Shown here: one piece after another, positions 1-11,501 of the stretch
Numbering within the stretch: position 1 is the stretch's first letter
How the letters are laid out: every line of letters starts with the position of its first letter
DNA from: Paramyrothecium sp. XJ0827
Taxonomy: Eukaryota; Ascomycota; Sordariomycetes; Hypocreales; Stachybotryaceae
Length of the DNA stretch: 64,000 nucleotides
Assembly: GCA_020881915.1 (NCBI GenBank)
Contig: JAJFPB010000003.1
Location: forward strand, 3,596,001 to 3,660,000
Direction: 5' to 3'
The notes under the pieces: generated by a model
The model's input: only the letters and a program-made list of their open reading frames with translations
The model's database searches: none
Told to the model about the DNA's origin: nothing
Translations under genes and position numbers: made by a program

Positions 1-3000
1 ACGCTCTTTTCGATCAAAATCCTTTGACATCGACGTGTCTCCGCATCCCATTTTGAAGTTGGGTATCAACCCTCATCGATGTGTGCCACGACGCATTGCT
101 CTTGACTTTTAAGCGATTGCTACCTTGGCCTTTCCGCTTTTCGTTTTCTGAGTATCTCATGGTTCTGACCATGGCTCCAACAAGTACGGTCTTCAATGCC
201 GCCATGGTTCAACTATTGTTTTGTTTTGTTTTGACAAGTGATTCAGAAACAAACACGGTTGCCCACGTTGCGCCTTTTCAGGACAATTCTAGAGTTAGTA
301 ACTAGTCAAGCTTTTCTTAATAAATGCGAAAAAACACAGTCAGCTAAATACTATCCCAGGTACCGGGTACCAGATGCCCAACTTGTCTGCAGGGCGGTCA
401 AGAAGTTTGGGTCATCCCGGGCCGGAGATGCGGCTATTGCGGAACTCCATGCAGTTGAGGAGAGTCTCGGCCTGGTTGAGGTGAGTCCAGTGAGCCTTTG
501 AAATTGGTTCTAGACTCCGTTCGAAGCCGAGGCTAAGATCGGCTACATCTAGTTCAGTTCCATTTGAACAACAATGATCACGGCTCAGGGGTCGCAGGCA
601 TTGATTTAGGCTTGGTAGCGGGAAAAACGACGATTCCTCGGGAACGTATCGTGAGTGGGTACCACACTTGGTGAAAGTCAGGTGTCTACTTGGTGACGGT
701 TGCGTGATGTGCTTGGCTCTTCAGGCACAAGTCAATGGCGGTGTCCGTCCGCCCTGCGGGTAGAGCAGCTGCAATGCTTATGTGGTTCACATGCGCGGCT
801 TCAACCAGAGCCCGCAAGAATGGGGGGCTGGTCATCCAAGAACTGGGCTGTTATCGGTTCCCTTGCTTGCTACTTGCCTTGCTATACTCCACTTTCCAGT
901 CGAAATGTTGACGTCGGGTATCGAGAAGGCTGCATCCTTAACAGGCTGCGCCATGGTCGGCGAGCAGTCTGGCGAACCGTCTCAATTTTAACCTGTTGCT
1001 GTTCATACCGTAATGCAAAATAAAGACACTTCAATCGTCCGTAGGCCGCGTTTCGGATTGTAGCAGGGAGTTCGTGCTGTCAACAGTGTTGTTGTGCTTT
1101 GCTCTCCTTCCACAAGCAAGAGGGACGGATGTGTGAGGCACAGCAATGACGGCTACATGGGCCTGTTTTGGGCTGGTACCTGGTGAAAAAGGCGTGCATG
1201 TTTATTGCCGGAAGTCCAGGGAAAGGGTTTCGGTTGAGCTGACCTCTAGCCCAATGATCTGACGGCGGATCGCAGCGCAGGGGCAGCGCCTGGAGCGACA
1301 ACCGTTATCTTACGACCAGCGCGACGGTTCTTTCGACAACCACGCGAGGGCGAAGTAGCACACACCCCAGCAGCAGCAGGACGCCAGGGGTGGGGACAGG
1401 ACTGGTGACGCAGTAGAGCGTCCACCGAGACTGGACAGGAATGTGCGTGTCCTAGCATGCGATTTTGGATTGCTCCATGTTAGTGATGGCTCGGAGCCAA
1501 CAGCAACACCGTAATGTTGAAATTGAGCCCGTTAATCAAGGCGGCAGAGGGGCTTCTTCCAAGGGATGCTAGGCACCCGTGGCATGATATGTCCCAAACC
1601 AGTAACCAGCAATCCTTCTCAAGCCGTTTACGAAATACACGAGCCCGCTGGAGTACAGATGTCGTTACGCTGGGCACGGCAAGTCTCATGTTTCGTGGAG
1701 GGGGACAGCGAACCCCCTTGGAATCTTGGTGGGCCGTGATCTGCAGATCGCTTCATTTGCCTGGTATCGCCGCCAAGCATTGCAGGCATACGGGTTTGGT
1801 AGAGCAGAGAAACCACATCTGCAAGCGTAGAACGGGGACCAGCAGAAGAGACAAACAGATTGTGGATGTGCATGCATGGATGGATGGGCATCGCGTGAGG
1901 TTGGATGCTGGAGTGGGCCAGTGGGCCCCCCGCGAGCATAAGAGAGGTAATTGGATAGGTCCTGGCTCCGCACGTCGCAGTCGCTTACCCAGGGGGGTGT
2001 GACGAGTGACAAGTCCCTCGACCGAATCCGGCCAATGCCTCTACACAGGTACTGTACTCTGTAGGTACTCTCCCAGGTAGGGCTCTGCAAACCTTATACA
2101 TTGTGTCTCGTTAGGAGATTTATATCGTGGGGACAAGAGGGCCCCTGTGTCCGGCCCATGTGCTCCGAGCCACTTACAATCTCAGGAGCTAGGTCCTTCC
2201 CTTCCCATTATTTTATGGCGTCCTCACAAGCTCCCAAACATCAGCCTCGGGAGAGCAAGCAAACACAGGTCGTTCACGACACCTGGCGCGCAAACAACGA
2301 CTACAGGGACTGGAGCGGTACATGGGGGCTTCCCTCAATTTTGGCGAACATGTTCATGTCGACCTGAGTCCCGGCCATTTCGTCATCCCGGCCACTACTT
2401 CCACCGCGTTCGATGCGGAAGCAATCGAGGATCCGGATACAGCCGAACAAAGCGCAGTCACTGGGAGTCGGACCTCGGCGCGGGTCCTGGGCCGAGAAAA
2501 AAGAACAGTGTAGACCCTCGCCCGCCTGGATGGCATGCTGTCGCTTAGGGCCACGCTGGTGCAAGCCTTCATCTCCTCCAGGCCGTCCCCCTAAATACCT
2601 ACCCACCTTGGTCCGCTTCCGCGACAATCGTGGGATAACGCGTTTGCCACGTTCAGATAAGGATTTGTTGTGGCTGCCGCGGTGCGGAGAACATTTTGCG
2701 GAACGACTCGCTAAGAATGCTTGCAGGTTGAACGTATAAGCATAGCTTGATTAAGCACTCTATAGCGACTCTATGTAAGTATTCACGTCCAATCAAAGTC
2801 ATGAATACATTTCACGGTTACGGCATTGACCCAAGTTACTGTTCATCCATTGGACACATGGCATTGATGCAGGGTCGAGCCCAGAAAATCATACACGTAC
2901 CGGGGTCCACCAAGGTGCGTTCACCGTGCCGCGCTGTTGAATACCATGACCTTCCGTCAAGGATGATCCCGAAGTTACTTCCGGCTTGTCAGGATGCCTG

Positions 3001-4438
3001 TTACCGTCTGGGTCATGGAATACTCTCTTCTTGGCAGGATTGCCGCTCGGATTCTAAGAAACACGGGATCTTCTTGGACACACACCAGCCGTTCGCGAGG
3101 GGCCGAAATACTGCCCGCATTTCAATCCCTTAAGCTGCTCCCATCTAATTGGTCCGGATGCCCGCTCCAGGAATTCTTGCTGGGGCTACATCGTCTCGCG
3201 GCTGCAGGTTGGGGAAGGAATATCTGCAGGGAATGGGGACGATCAACTGTGCTTCCTCCCCTGGCAGCGTGAAACACCATAGACTATTGCGCCAAAACTG
3301 CCACAATGTAAGCATCGACGCTGTCTCACGCAAGACCAAGGTATTTCAGGGTATTCCTCGAATAGCTATGCTTGCTTCTGAAGCTGTCACACCCTTGCAT
3401 CAAGACAAGCCCAAGCCCGTTGGGAACTTTTGGCATCATGCCGCGGAGGACAGCCAGGATGCAGTATGCAGTATGCAGTATGCGATGGATGTCTTGTGGG
3501 AAGTGCTTTTCATGTACCGTGTGTTGCTTTTTTGATCGTTAGGGTAAGGATGCGCATGGTGTCTCAGGCAAAGGCCCGTCTCCCCATCGCCATCATGAAC
3601 CGAGTCGTCGCCATCTTCGGTCGGTAGTAGGCGACTTGGTGGTCACTCGCGGGATTGAGCTAAGTAGAGTATGTCCGAGAGGGTGAACATGTGTGAAACT
3701 TGTTTGGCCAGGTGCTGCCTCTTGTTAGACTTGGGTAGAGATGTGTTGACGATGCCCTTTGAGCCATGATCGGCTTCGCACAGCCGTTTCAGGCATGGAG
3801 GCCGAGCTGGTCAGCGTTATCAGGCTCGGGATAGGAGATGCTACCATTCTGCTAGTTTTACCTCAGGGTCACCAAGGGAGCATAATTTCCCAGCAACCCG
3901 AGGTAAGTTAGTACCTTAGGAACCTACCTCTATCAGGTACCTAAGGTAAGGTAGGTTACATGTACCTGGGGTAAGAACTTAGAGTACCTCGAGGCAATAT
4001 GTTGAGGGGGGATGCCTGCTAAACACGAAGAAACTACCTTACCTACCTTAATTTCCAATGAGGTCCTGGGTACAGCGTGAAGTGCAGCGGCCAGGGCCAC
4101 CTCCCTCTCCTTCCAGGTTGAGCACTCCTGTCAGCCGGCAACAGCCAGGGTCCAGCTGCTCCTTCTTTGCTATCGGGTGGCAGACCATTTTCACCCAAGG
4201 TAAGCTAAGGGTGTGTTGTTTCCCTTCTGTCATTCTGTCAGTCTAGGGCATGCTTTACTCTTTCGTTGCGTGCACCTTTATGTGGCCGCTACGTTGTTGT
4301 TCTGACATCCGCCAGCCGAGGGAACGACCGTCAATTGCATCAATTGGGGCAACCTAGCTGGCCATCCCATTACGCAACATACAGCCTAGAGGCGCTGGCA
4401 CTGGTAGGACACGATTGCCGAAGCTGTGAGAAACCACG
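1..4438. other. Left-end region without a convincing gene
   Basis: No open frame here carries a recognisable domain, and no pair of frames can be joined through good splice sites into a family I know. Open stretches of 60-160 codons overlap in several frames, which suggests chance. A 7-bp motif (gcagtat) is repeated three times at 3461-3481. The right end, about 3900-4052, is rich in TACCT/AGGTA motifs, like other intergenic patches in the window. UTRs, a non-coding RNA or an old transposon remnant cannot be excluded. Confidence 0.5.
3900..4052. repeat. TACCT/AGGTA motif-rich patch
   Basis: Short words TACCT, AGGTA and ACCTTAGG-like palindromes recur many times within 150 bp of intergenic DNA. 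The same word family is much denser at 35225-35520 and appears again near 25995-26075, 26570-26640 and 44255-44300. It is seen directly; no function is assigned. Confidence 0.6.
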
Positions 4439-5566
4439 ATGGAGCCCGCGAAGGAACCCGCAAAGGAGCCCGCGAAGGAGGATCTCATCTTCGAGCGCCT
4501 CGACGAAAAGCAAATCCTCAAACACTTGGAGAACAACAGTCAAATTTGGTCCGCCCCTCTATCTCAAAGGGATTACGTGAATATCGAGGTGCAGCTTGCC
4601 GATACGAAGGTAAACGAGCACTCTTCGTATTGGGCCCTGCGCCAACCCGACGACCGGTTCGGCATCATTACAAGCTGCTCTGTCCACATGAGGGATATCA
4701 TCATCGGCACGGGTAACAAGGTCAAACCAGCCAAGGCCGCCGTCATCAGTCAAATATTCACACACTCTGAACATCGCATGAAGGGGCTCGCCAAGCAACT
4801 GCTCACCAAGTTACAGCAACAGCTAGACGAGCCGAGTTTCAGCAGCCTCGGGTTCGGCGTTGAATTCAGTGTCATCTACAGCGACATACATACGGAGCTT
4901 TACGAGCAGCTGGGCTAGGTTCCCCACGATGCGAAGTACCTCCGAATAGGTCTCAGTCAGGTTAAGGTAGATCCACCAAAGGAGGAGGAAGGAACGCAGT
5001 CGTTTGGCTATGCGGCCAGCGAGCTCGTCTGCAACTTCGACACGGACTTGAGCAAGCTGCGAATGTCTGGGATGCGCGATGGTAAGACATATGTGCAGTT
5101 TCTGGCCACCCCATGTACAGCGAAATGGCACTTCATGCGGTCAAAATTTTTCGGCCAGCTTCTATACAAAGGCAAAAACAGCCTGGAAGACAATTGCTAT
5201 GGGGCAACATACAACGCACCAGGAACTCTGGCCTTGGTTATGGCATGGTGGACGCACGACTTTCGTGCGCGGAGGCTGTACATAGAGCGCCTGGTGGCGA
5301 CAAGGCACAACGGCATGGAATATGGGGCTTCCAAGGTCTTGGAGGCCGCATGTGCTGACGCATTTGCTTGGGGATTTCGCGAGGTCATGGTTTGGGATCC
5401 GTCGGAGCAGATCATGGGCGGCGCTTCCATGCTTGCGGAGCGGCTAGGGCCAAATATCAAGGTGTCCATGGACGAAAGGCTGGACGCGGTGCCATGCTTG
5501 AGATGGAAAGGGGGCCAGGCGAAGGAGGTGCAATGGTGTGAGAGGCAGCATTTTGGATGGGCCTAG
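4439..5566 (+). pseudogene. LYC1-like GNAT acetyltransferase interrupted by one in-frame stop
   Basis: Two open segments lie in the same frame (4439-4915 and 4919-5566), separated only by a TAG at 4916-4918 (codon 160). Read through, they give about 375 residues resembling the fungal LYC1 family, named after the Yarrowia lysine N6-acetyltransferase. The first segment has the GNAT core around VISQIFTHSEHRMKGLAKQL, and the second has the long C-terminal domain with FLATPCTAKWHF and an MVWDPSEQ segment. The stop falls after YEQLG, where relatives usually have Trp, so one TGG-to-TAG change explains it; codons on both sides remain coding-like. The N-terminus carries an EPAK repeat (about 12 bp, three copies). 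It may be a recent pseudogene, a sequencing error, or a locus using readthrough. Single exon; start chosen at the first ATG of the frame. Confidence 0.7.
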
Positions 5567-6372
5567 TCCATACGCTGGTCCGAACGACCGGACGGGCATG
5601 GATTGTGACGAGGAGAGGGCCAGCAGCTGCTCGGCATATTGGCGTTCAGTCTCCGAGCTGTGTGCAAGTCTGAGGGTTCTGGTTGACTTGGCTGGCCCTG
5701 ACATCTCGGTTTGATGTCGGCTATCCCGGTATAACACCAACATAAACCTTGGGTGAAAGAGCGGGCAGGTATGGTCTGGTCTACCTCCTCACCCGACCAA
5801 TCCGTTCATCATCAAATTGAGGGCCTGAGCCTTAATCCGACTTGTGTTTGTGTGAATTCTTCATTAACAGGCACCACATTACATTACCTTAGGCACCTTC
5901 TCAGTAGACCTTAATCACATTTGGAGTGACACTCGACACACGGCAGCGGTCAACCACTGAAAAACAGTGACATCACCGCCGCCCCCACCACGCGTGACCC
6001 CTCACCTCACTCTTGAAGCTTCATTCGTGTAAGTGCCGTGCCTTACCTCATCCGCTGGGGAACTGTATCATCCAATGATCAATGACGCCTCCCTGTTAGC
6101 CTCTCGATAGCTTCGTGCCGCGAGGTAGCTATATTCATCCAGCACCCGCACTTCACTACATTGCATGGCATTCAAACGTGCAAGCAACTCTCTCTCGCAA
6201 CAGTCCCACTCGTGCCACAGATTAAGCAGCTCTCCGAGCTCGTACTTCATCTTCCGTCTCCGCCGGTGCAACAGCAACTGCTAAAGCAGGCCCCGTCCAG
6301 AGTCAGGCCCCGCCCTCCCACACCCTACAGAAGCTCTATTCCGCCCGTCCTTTCTCGACGCAAACGCCCACC
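5567..6372. other. Intergenic, 5' region of the dienelactone hydrolase gene
   Basis: No coding signal is seen. The last 300 bp are C/T-rich and look like a promoter and 5' leader of the downstream gene. Confidence 0.5.
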
Positions 6373-7418
6373 ATGTCGCCCATGCCAGCTACCCAGGGCC
6401 ACAGCCAGGCGTGCTGCAACGTCCCGCCCGTCGTTGCCAAGGGCTACCAGGCCAAGGGCTCCTACGAGGAGATTGGCGGCTACAAGACCTGTACGTAAAG
6501 AAGAGCTGTTAGGCTGCCATGAGTGTGCGCCGTCTGCAGCGGCCTGAAGCGAGCGCGCTCACAGCTCACGGCACACTTTCGAGTGAGCTTATGACTGACC
6601 ATGAAATGGGGTTGACCAGACGTTACTGGCCCCGCCGACGCGACCAAGGCCATCGTTGTCATCTACGACATCTTCGGCTACTTTGACCAAACCATCCAGG
6701 GCGCCGACATCCTGGCCTACAGTGATGACCACCAGAAGTACAAGGTCTTCATCCCTGACTGGTTCAAGGGCAAGCCTTGCCCCATCGAGATGTGAGGACA
6801 GACGACTCATGGCACGCCTGTGAAAAGATGAATCCGTGCGCTAATCTTCCCTTCCCAGTTACCCCCCGGACAATGAGGACAAGAAGAAGCAGCTGGGTGA
6901 ATTCTTCGGCACGTACCCACCTCCCAAGATTGCTGGTCAGGTCCCCGACTACGTCAAGGCCGTGAAGGAGAACAGCAAATCCGTCTCGGAGCTTGGTATT
7001 CTAGGCGTAAGCACCGACTTCTCCTCTCCCCTTCAGTAATAGAGGGTGAAACACAGCTAGAAGTCCCGTTTAACTGACCAAATTCAAGTTCTGCTGGGGA
7101 GGCAAGGTCGTTGCCCTGGCCGCAAAGGCGGACACCAACCCCTTCAAGGTTGCCGCCGTGGCCCATCCCGCCATGGTCGACCCCGCCGACGCGGAGGGCC
7201 TGAAGATCCCCTTCATCATGCTGGCCTCCAAGGACGAGCCCGCCGAGGACGTCAAGAAGCTCGAGGACAAGCTCGCCGTGCCCAAGCACGTCGAGATCTT
7301 CGGCGACCAGATCCACGGCTGGATGGCCGCCCGGGCCGACCTGACGGACGACCGCGTCAAGGAGGAGTACGAGCGGGGCTACCGCACGCTGCTGGACTTC
7401 TTCAGCAAGAACTTTTGA
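6373..7418 (+). CDS. Dienelactone hydrolase family protein
   Basis: Four exons: 6373-6490, 6620-6791, 6859-7006 and 7089-7418, giving 255 residues, the usual size for fungal dienelactone hydrolase (DLH, Aim2-like) proteins. The product is a soluble alpha/beta hydrolase, probably acting on small esters or lactones; the substrate cannot be read from the sequence. The nucleophile motif G-F-C-W-G-G places the catalytic Cys at residue 148, just after the third intron. The other triad members are likely Asp195 (ASKDEPAED) and His222 (DQIHGW). All introns have canonical donors (gtacgt, gtgagg, gtaagc) and restore the family sequence across each junction. The ATG lies in a good context (ccaccATG). 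The gene converges on the phosphopantetheinyl transferase gene 200 bp downstream, and no pathway link is apparent. Confidence 0.9.
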
Positions 7419-7617
7419 CTCGCCGAGAAGCTGTAATGTAATGCTGGGAAAAGTGGCATGTGGCAGTTCTTGTTCTTACAAAAACGAGGGCTAATCTGGG
7501 AAACGGAACGTGTTTTGTTGGAATAGTCAGCCTCGGCTCTGAAGGCACACTTCGCTTTGCGTGTGTCCCGCTACCGTAAAATGGTAATCATGAATCGTAT
7601 ACTACGGTATCGCTCGT

Positions 7618-8696
7618 TCAAATAGTGCCTTCCGCCGCCGTGAGGATCTCCTCGATATCTATGACCTGAAACTCACCCTCCTCGAGCCCGCTGCCATCAT
7701 TTCCTCTCCGCACAGCTGTAGATATCATGTACTCGTCCAGCAGCTTCGTAAGCGTCATGTCCACGTCCTCGAGCTTCGCCTTGTGGAACCAAACCTCCAG
7801 GGTCTGCGGGTAATCCTTGTCCTCGTCGTCGTGCCCCTTCAGGTCGGTGGGTGCCTGCTCGCCGGGCGGGGCGAAGCTGCGCATCTCCAGGTCGTGCAGC
7901 CAGGGCGCCAGCAGGGCGTCGCCCGTCATCTTGACGTAGGCCTCGCGCAGGCACCACAGGGCGTAGAAGTAGGCGAGCAGGCGCTCGCTGCGGGCGAAGG
8001 GCAGGCGCTTGAGGCGGGCGACCTCGCGGGGCGAGAAGACCTCGTCGTGGACGTCAACGAAGCGCGGCCAGCCCTCGCCCGCGATGGTGGCGTGGTCCCG
8101 CTTGCTGCGCTCGCCCTGGCACACGACGTCGACGCCGATGGCGAGGCCCGGCGGCGGGTGGTGCACGGCGAAGAGGGCGACGAGCCCGGCCTGGTGCGAG
8201 ACGTTGAAGATGAGCGGCTCCCGGCCGGCGCCGTCCGGGGTGCTGCCGGCGGGCATGAGGAAGACGGGCTTGGTGCGGGCGTCGCGGACCGCGGTGGCCT
8301 CGGACCAGGGCACGCCGCAGAAGCGCGAGATCACGTAGCGCTTGAGCAGGACGGAGCCGAGCGTGAGCTTTGCGTCCCTCACGAAGACGTACCGGAGGAC
8401 CTGCTGGCGCTCGTTATCAGGCAATAAGTCCAGCGCCCGTGAGGCCTGTTACAGGAACGCATTAGCAACTCGTCTCTTTCACTTCTCCGTCCTTCCGAGC
8501 AAGCGAGAGGACCATCTCCGCAGCTCCCCTCGAAGAAATAAGAAATGCCCTCTTGCAAACGTACGACTTGAGCAAGCTGCTTCGTCTCCTTCGCCTCGGG
8601 CCATAAGTTGCGCGTGTCCAGCACCCACCGGACGACCGTGGTGGGCGCGGGGTTCGTGCTGCTGCCGGTCATCGCTGCGATGGACCGCTGTGGCAT
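7618..8696 (-). CDS. npgA: 4'-phosphopantetheinyl transferase (NpgA/CfwA type)
   Basis: Two exons on the minus strand, 8696-8565 and 8445-7618, joined through a 119-bp intron (donor gtacgt, acceptor aacag), give 319 residues. This Sfp/NpgA-type enzyme transfers phosphopantetheine from CoA to carrier domains of polyketide synthases, non-ribosomal peptide synthetases and the lysine-pathway aminoadipate reductase. Exon 1 carries the typical start VVRWVLDTRNLW. Exon 2 has FNVSHQAGLVALFAV, the metal-binding IGVDVVC segment, the FSPREVARL block and WCLREAYVKMTGDALLAPWL. In that last block Arg stands where Lys is usual (W-x-x-K-E-A). A second ATG at 8672 is an alternative start. No biosynthetic cluster surrounds it, as expected for a global activator. 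Confidence 0.9.
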
Positions 8697-9478
8697 GAAA
8701 ATGAGAAGGAAGTGTTGGCCGGGGGTGGAGGGGATGAGCGGGAGATGCTCAGTGGATGAGATGCGCCGCCTGCATCTCCGATGGCGCGCGGGACGACGCA
8801 GGCTGTATGAGTAAGACGTTGCGGGTGGTTATGAGACGTGATTCACATGGCCTGGAAATGCACCGAGGGTGCAGGGTAGGGAGCTTCTGTGGGTAGTGGG
8901 CGACGTCTACTATAGCATTATTCGATGTGACCGCGTTGCGAAACCATGGGTGGCCTGGTGGTTCAAGCCGAAAGATACCAAGGAGCTGGACGGGACATCT
9001 GACGCTCACTGCGGTAACTCTTGAATTGATGTTTTAGCGGTTGGATGTACGACTATCGATGGCTTCCCCTGCGATCGACGTCAACTTACACGGAACATGA
9101 TCGTCTCTTGGGCATAGAGTTGCCCAAACAGAGTTGTTTAGAAGTCTAGCTTTCGGAATGCATGACCATCCTGCCAATCGGAGTAAATTCTATTCTTGAT
9201 AATGCCGGCCAAGAGCATGTTGTACTTTGCTTCGTCCCCGTGCCTAAATGACTCCAACGATGCATGTCCCAACGGCCTAAACTTCATTCATAAAAACGAC
9301 CCAGTAGTTCTCAGAGCACAAAGCCAAACAACCCAAGTCTAGATCTCGAATAACTGTAATCATTGTCATCCTCATCATAATGTACATCAACCGCCCAATC
9401 GTCGCAGGTACCATCGTCTACGCCTTCACCGCCATCCGTCTTGTGGCTAGCGCTGCCGTGTCCACTGGCGTCGAGGGA
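8697..9478. other. Intergenic region upstream of the phosphopantetheinyl transferase gene
   Basis: No supported gene; presumably the promoter of the minus-strand transferase gene and the 3' flank of the hypothetical gene. Confidence 0.5.
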
Positions 9479-10054
9479 TCACAGATCCAAGAAATCGTCG
9501 AAGTAATCCCCGACCTGTTCTTGAACCGCAGCCCATGTTTCTTCGTCGTCCTCATCCGTGCCTCCCCCATCGGGGCCCCAGCTGGGTCCTAGCCACACCT
9601 GCGAAAGGATGGTGGCGCCCTGTCGGCCGAACAACACCGCTGTGCCAGGTAGGTCTACAGCGCCGAGGCTCCCCCGCTCCTCGGGCGGGATAGCTTCATG
9701 TAGTGGAGAGGACTCACTCGACGTCTTCAACTTGACATACGGGTCTTCGATCTCCGAGAAGGCTGGATCGAGGACCTTGGTGGCCTTCGTGTCGCGTTTG
9801 GTGGTGGCGACTGGGCTGATTTCAGTGTTTGCCGGAACAGCCCCGTTCTCGGTTGACCTGTAGGGCCCGGAATGGCCCACGCGGCGGCGCTCGGCAACAT
9901 TATCATCGGCTGCCATATCATTCCTCATGCGCGCCTCCAGGTCGTCCATCGGTCTCTCTCGATGGGCCAGCGTCACGGTGTCTGTACGGGACCCGCCCTG
10001 GTGATTGCTGTGATCCATGGGGATGTGGTGCTTGGCAGTCTTAATCTGAGCCAT
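9479..10054 (-). CDS. Hypothetical protein with acidic C-terminus
   Basis: A single open frame of 191 residues from the first in-frame ATG; the open frame continues upstream to about 10132 without another ATG. I do not recognise a domain. The N-terminal half is polar and probably disordered, rich in His, Arg and Asp. The C-terminal part, about residues 130-191, looks more ordered, with LGAVDLPGTAVLFG and ILSQVWLGPSWGPD, and ends in an acidic tail (DEDDEET...YFDDFLDL). A gtacgc sequence just before the ATG could be a splice donor of an upstream exon, so the start is uncertain. It lies between the transferase and signal peptide peptidase genes, all on the minus strand. It could be a lineage-specific gene or a chance frame. 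Confidence 0.4.
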   Translation of the reverse strand: MAQIKTAKHHIPMDHSNHQGGSRTDTVTLAHRERPMDDLEARMRNDMAADDNVAERRRVGHSGPYRSTENGAVPANTEISPVATTKRDTKATKVLDPAFSEIEDPYVKLKTSSESSPLHEAIPPEERGSLGAVDLPGTAVLFGRQGATILSQVWLGPSWGPDGGGTDEDDEETWAAVQEQVGDYFDDFLDL

Positions 10055-11501
10055 ACCTATGCGTACCTCGTCAAAAGATAAATGAAGGCGCGGCGTTGCT
10101 TTCTTGGCGGCTGGGGACTGGAGTGCGAGCAAGTAATGGATCTAGCTGCAAGCGTGCAATAGATGTTGGGATCGTGATAGTAAGATAACGGACGAGGGCA
10201 CAGTGGTATGTAAGTAGTTGTAAGCCTCAAGCTCAAAGAGAAAGGAGAATGCGAAGTGTTGGAATGCAGATTAGTTTGACGTGATGGGTTTGGGTGATGG
10301 GGAAATAAATATTGACGTGAGGAGAGGAGGTCACGTTATTCGTTGTCTTATGGTTCCTGGAAACCATTCTCTGACAAACTCAAATATTCAAGGTTAGGTT
10401 GGCCTATAAAGTTACGTTGAATGATCAAGGACAGCAAGGGACTCGGAGACTAGATGAACATGCAGTCATCAAGCCGGCAAGGACCGTATAGATATCGGCT
10501 TGTCCACGGTAACATCCCCGATCTGTGAATGGCCGTTTGGCTCCTGCGATCCCCAGGAAGCAAGGCTTGTTTGTCAAGGCACCTCGTTCCACGCCTCTGC
10601 TCCAGAGGCATCCCGTACCATGGGCTCCCTGGTGATACGCAAGAGATCAAGCGTTGATGGCGGTCCATCGGGTAAACGCCAGCAGACGCAGTCCCTCAAG
10701 ATGACACCACTTAATGGAGGCCATAGCATTATCCTACCTACTAACGAATATAATAGCTAGGAGAACGTTATTCAGCTGGAAGAACTAACATAGAATTTAC
10801 TGATAGCGTGAAACCAGTACATAGAAGCCCAACGTCGATAATACATTGACCTATCTAATAAGTCGGCCCGAGCCTTCATATCCTAATGAGGCCGACTATG
10901 GGTATCTTTAATACATTTGACTACGAATCAGAGATCCGTGGCGCTTTCTCCGCCGAAAGCATCATCGACAAGATCCGGGTCGTCGTCCATTACCACAAGG
11001 ACTTACTAGTAGGTAATTCCTTTGCTATCCTCAGTGAAATGAAGAACCGTGATGGATACAAGACACGTACGGGGCTAGCCTACCCCAGGACACCGGCGGA
11101 AATGGCGTGGCAACTTTAGCAACTGGCGTCGTGACTTTGTTCGAAAAGTCGCAGGACGATCATGTACGCCAACGGCAACGGCGTGCCACGAATGGTGACT
11201 GGCATCACCTTATCAAGTTTGGCGATAGCGCAGGATCATCCGCTATGCTGGCAGCAAGTGTGGTAACATACTGGCTGGGCAGTTGCGGTCGTTGGGTACC
11301 GCCCAACATCTTGAGAGCATTCACCGTCACAAGGCAAACTCCCAGTCACTCCCAAGTCCTGGCCGAGGCGAAGCTGCCACTGTGGGGTTTAACGTAATTT
11401 TCTGTTCCACCATGATAAGTTGCCGTGAATGCTACATCGGCAGCGTTCATCCACGGCATTTTTTAGTGTTGTGACTGAAGCGAGCCATAATCTGCTTCAC
11501 T
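10055..11501. other. Intergenic region without a gene
   Basis: Moderately AT-rich DNA; only short, unrelated open frames (under 100 codons) are present. No domain or splice-consistent gene is seen. Confidence 0.5.

Noticed and set aside
1514..2002. Plus-strand open frame of 162 codons in the left-end region
   Set aside because: Two minus-strand frames overlap it and the sequence has no recognisable content or codon bias.
7783..8427. Plus-strand open frame of 214 codons over the phosphopantetheinyl transferase gene
   Set aside because: Shadow of the GC-rich minus-strand exon.
6373..8696. Dienelactone hydrolase and phosphopantetheinyl transferase as part of a secondary-metabolite cluster
   Set aside because: No polyketide synthase, peptide synthetase, transporter or cluster regulator lies nearby; the pair simply converges.
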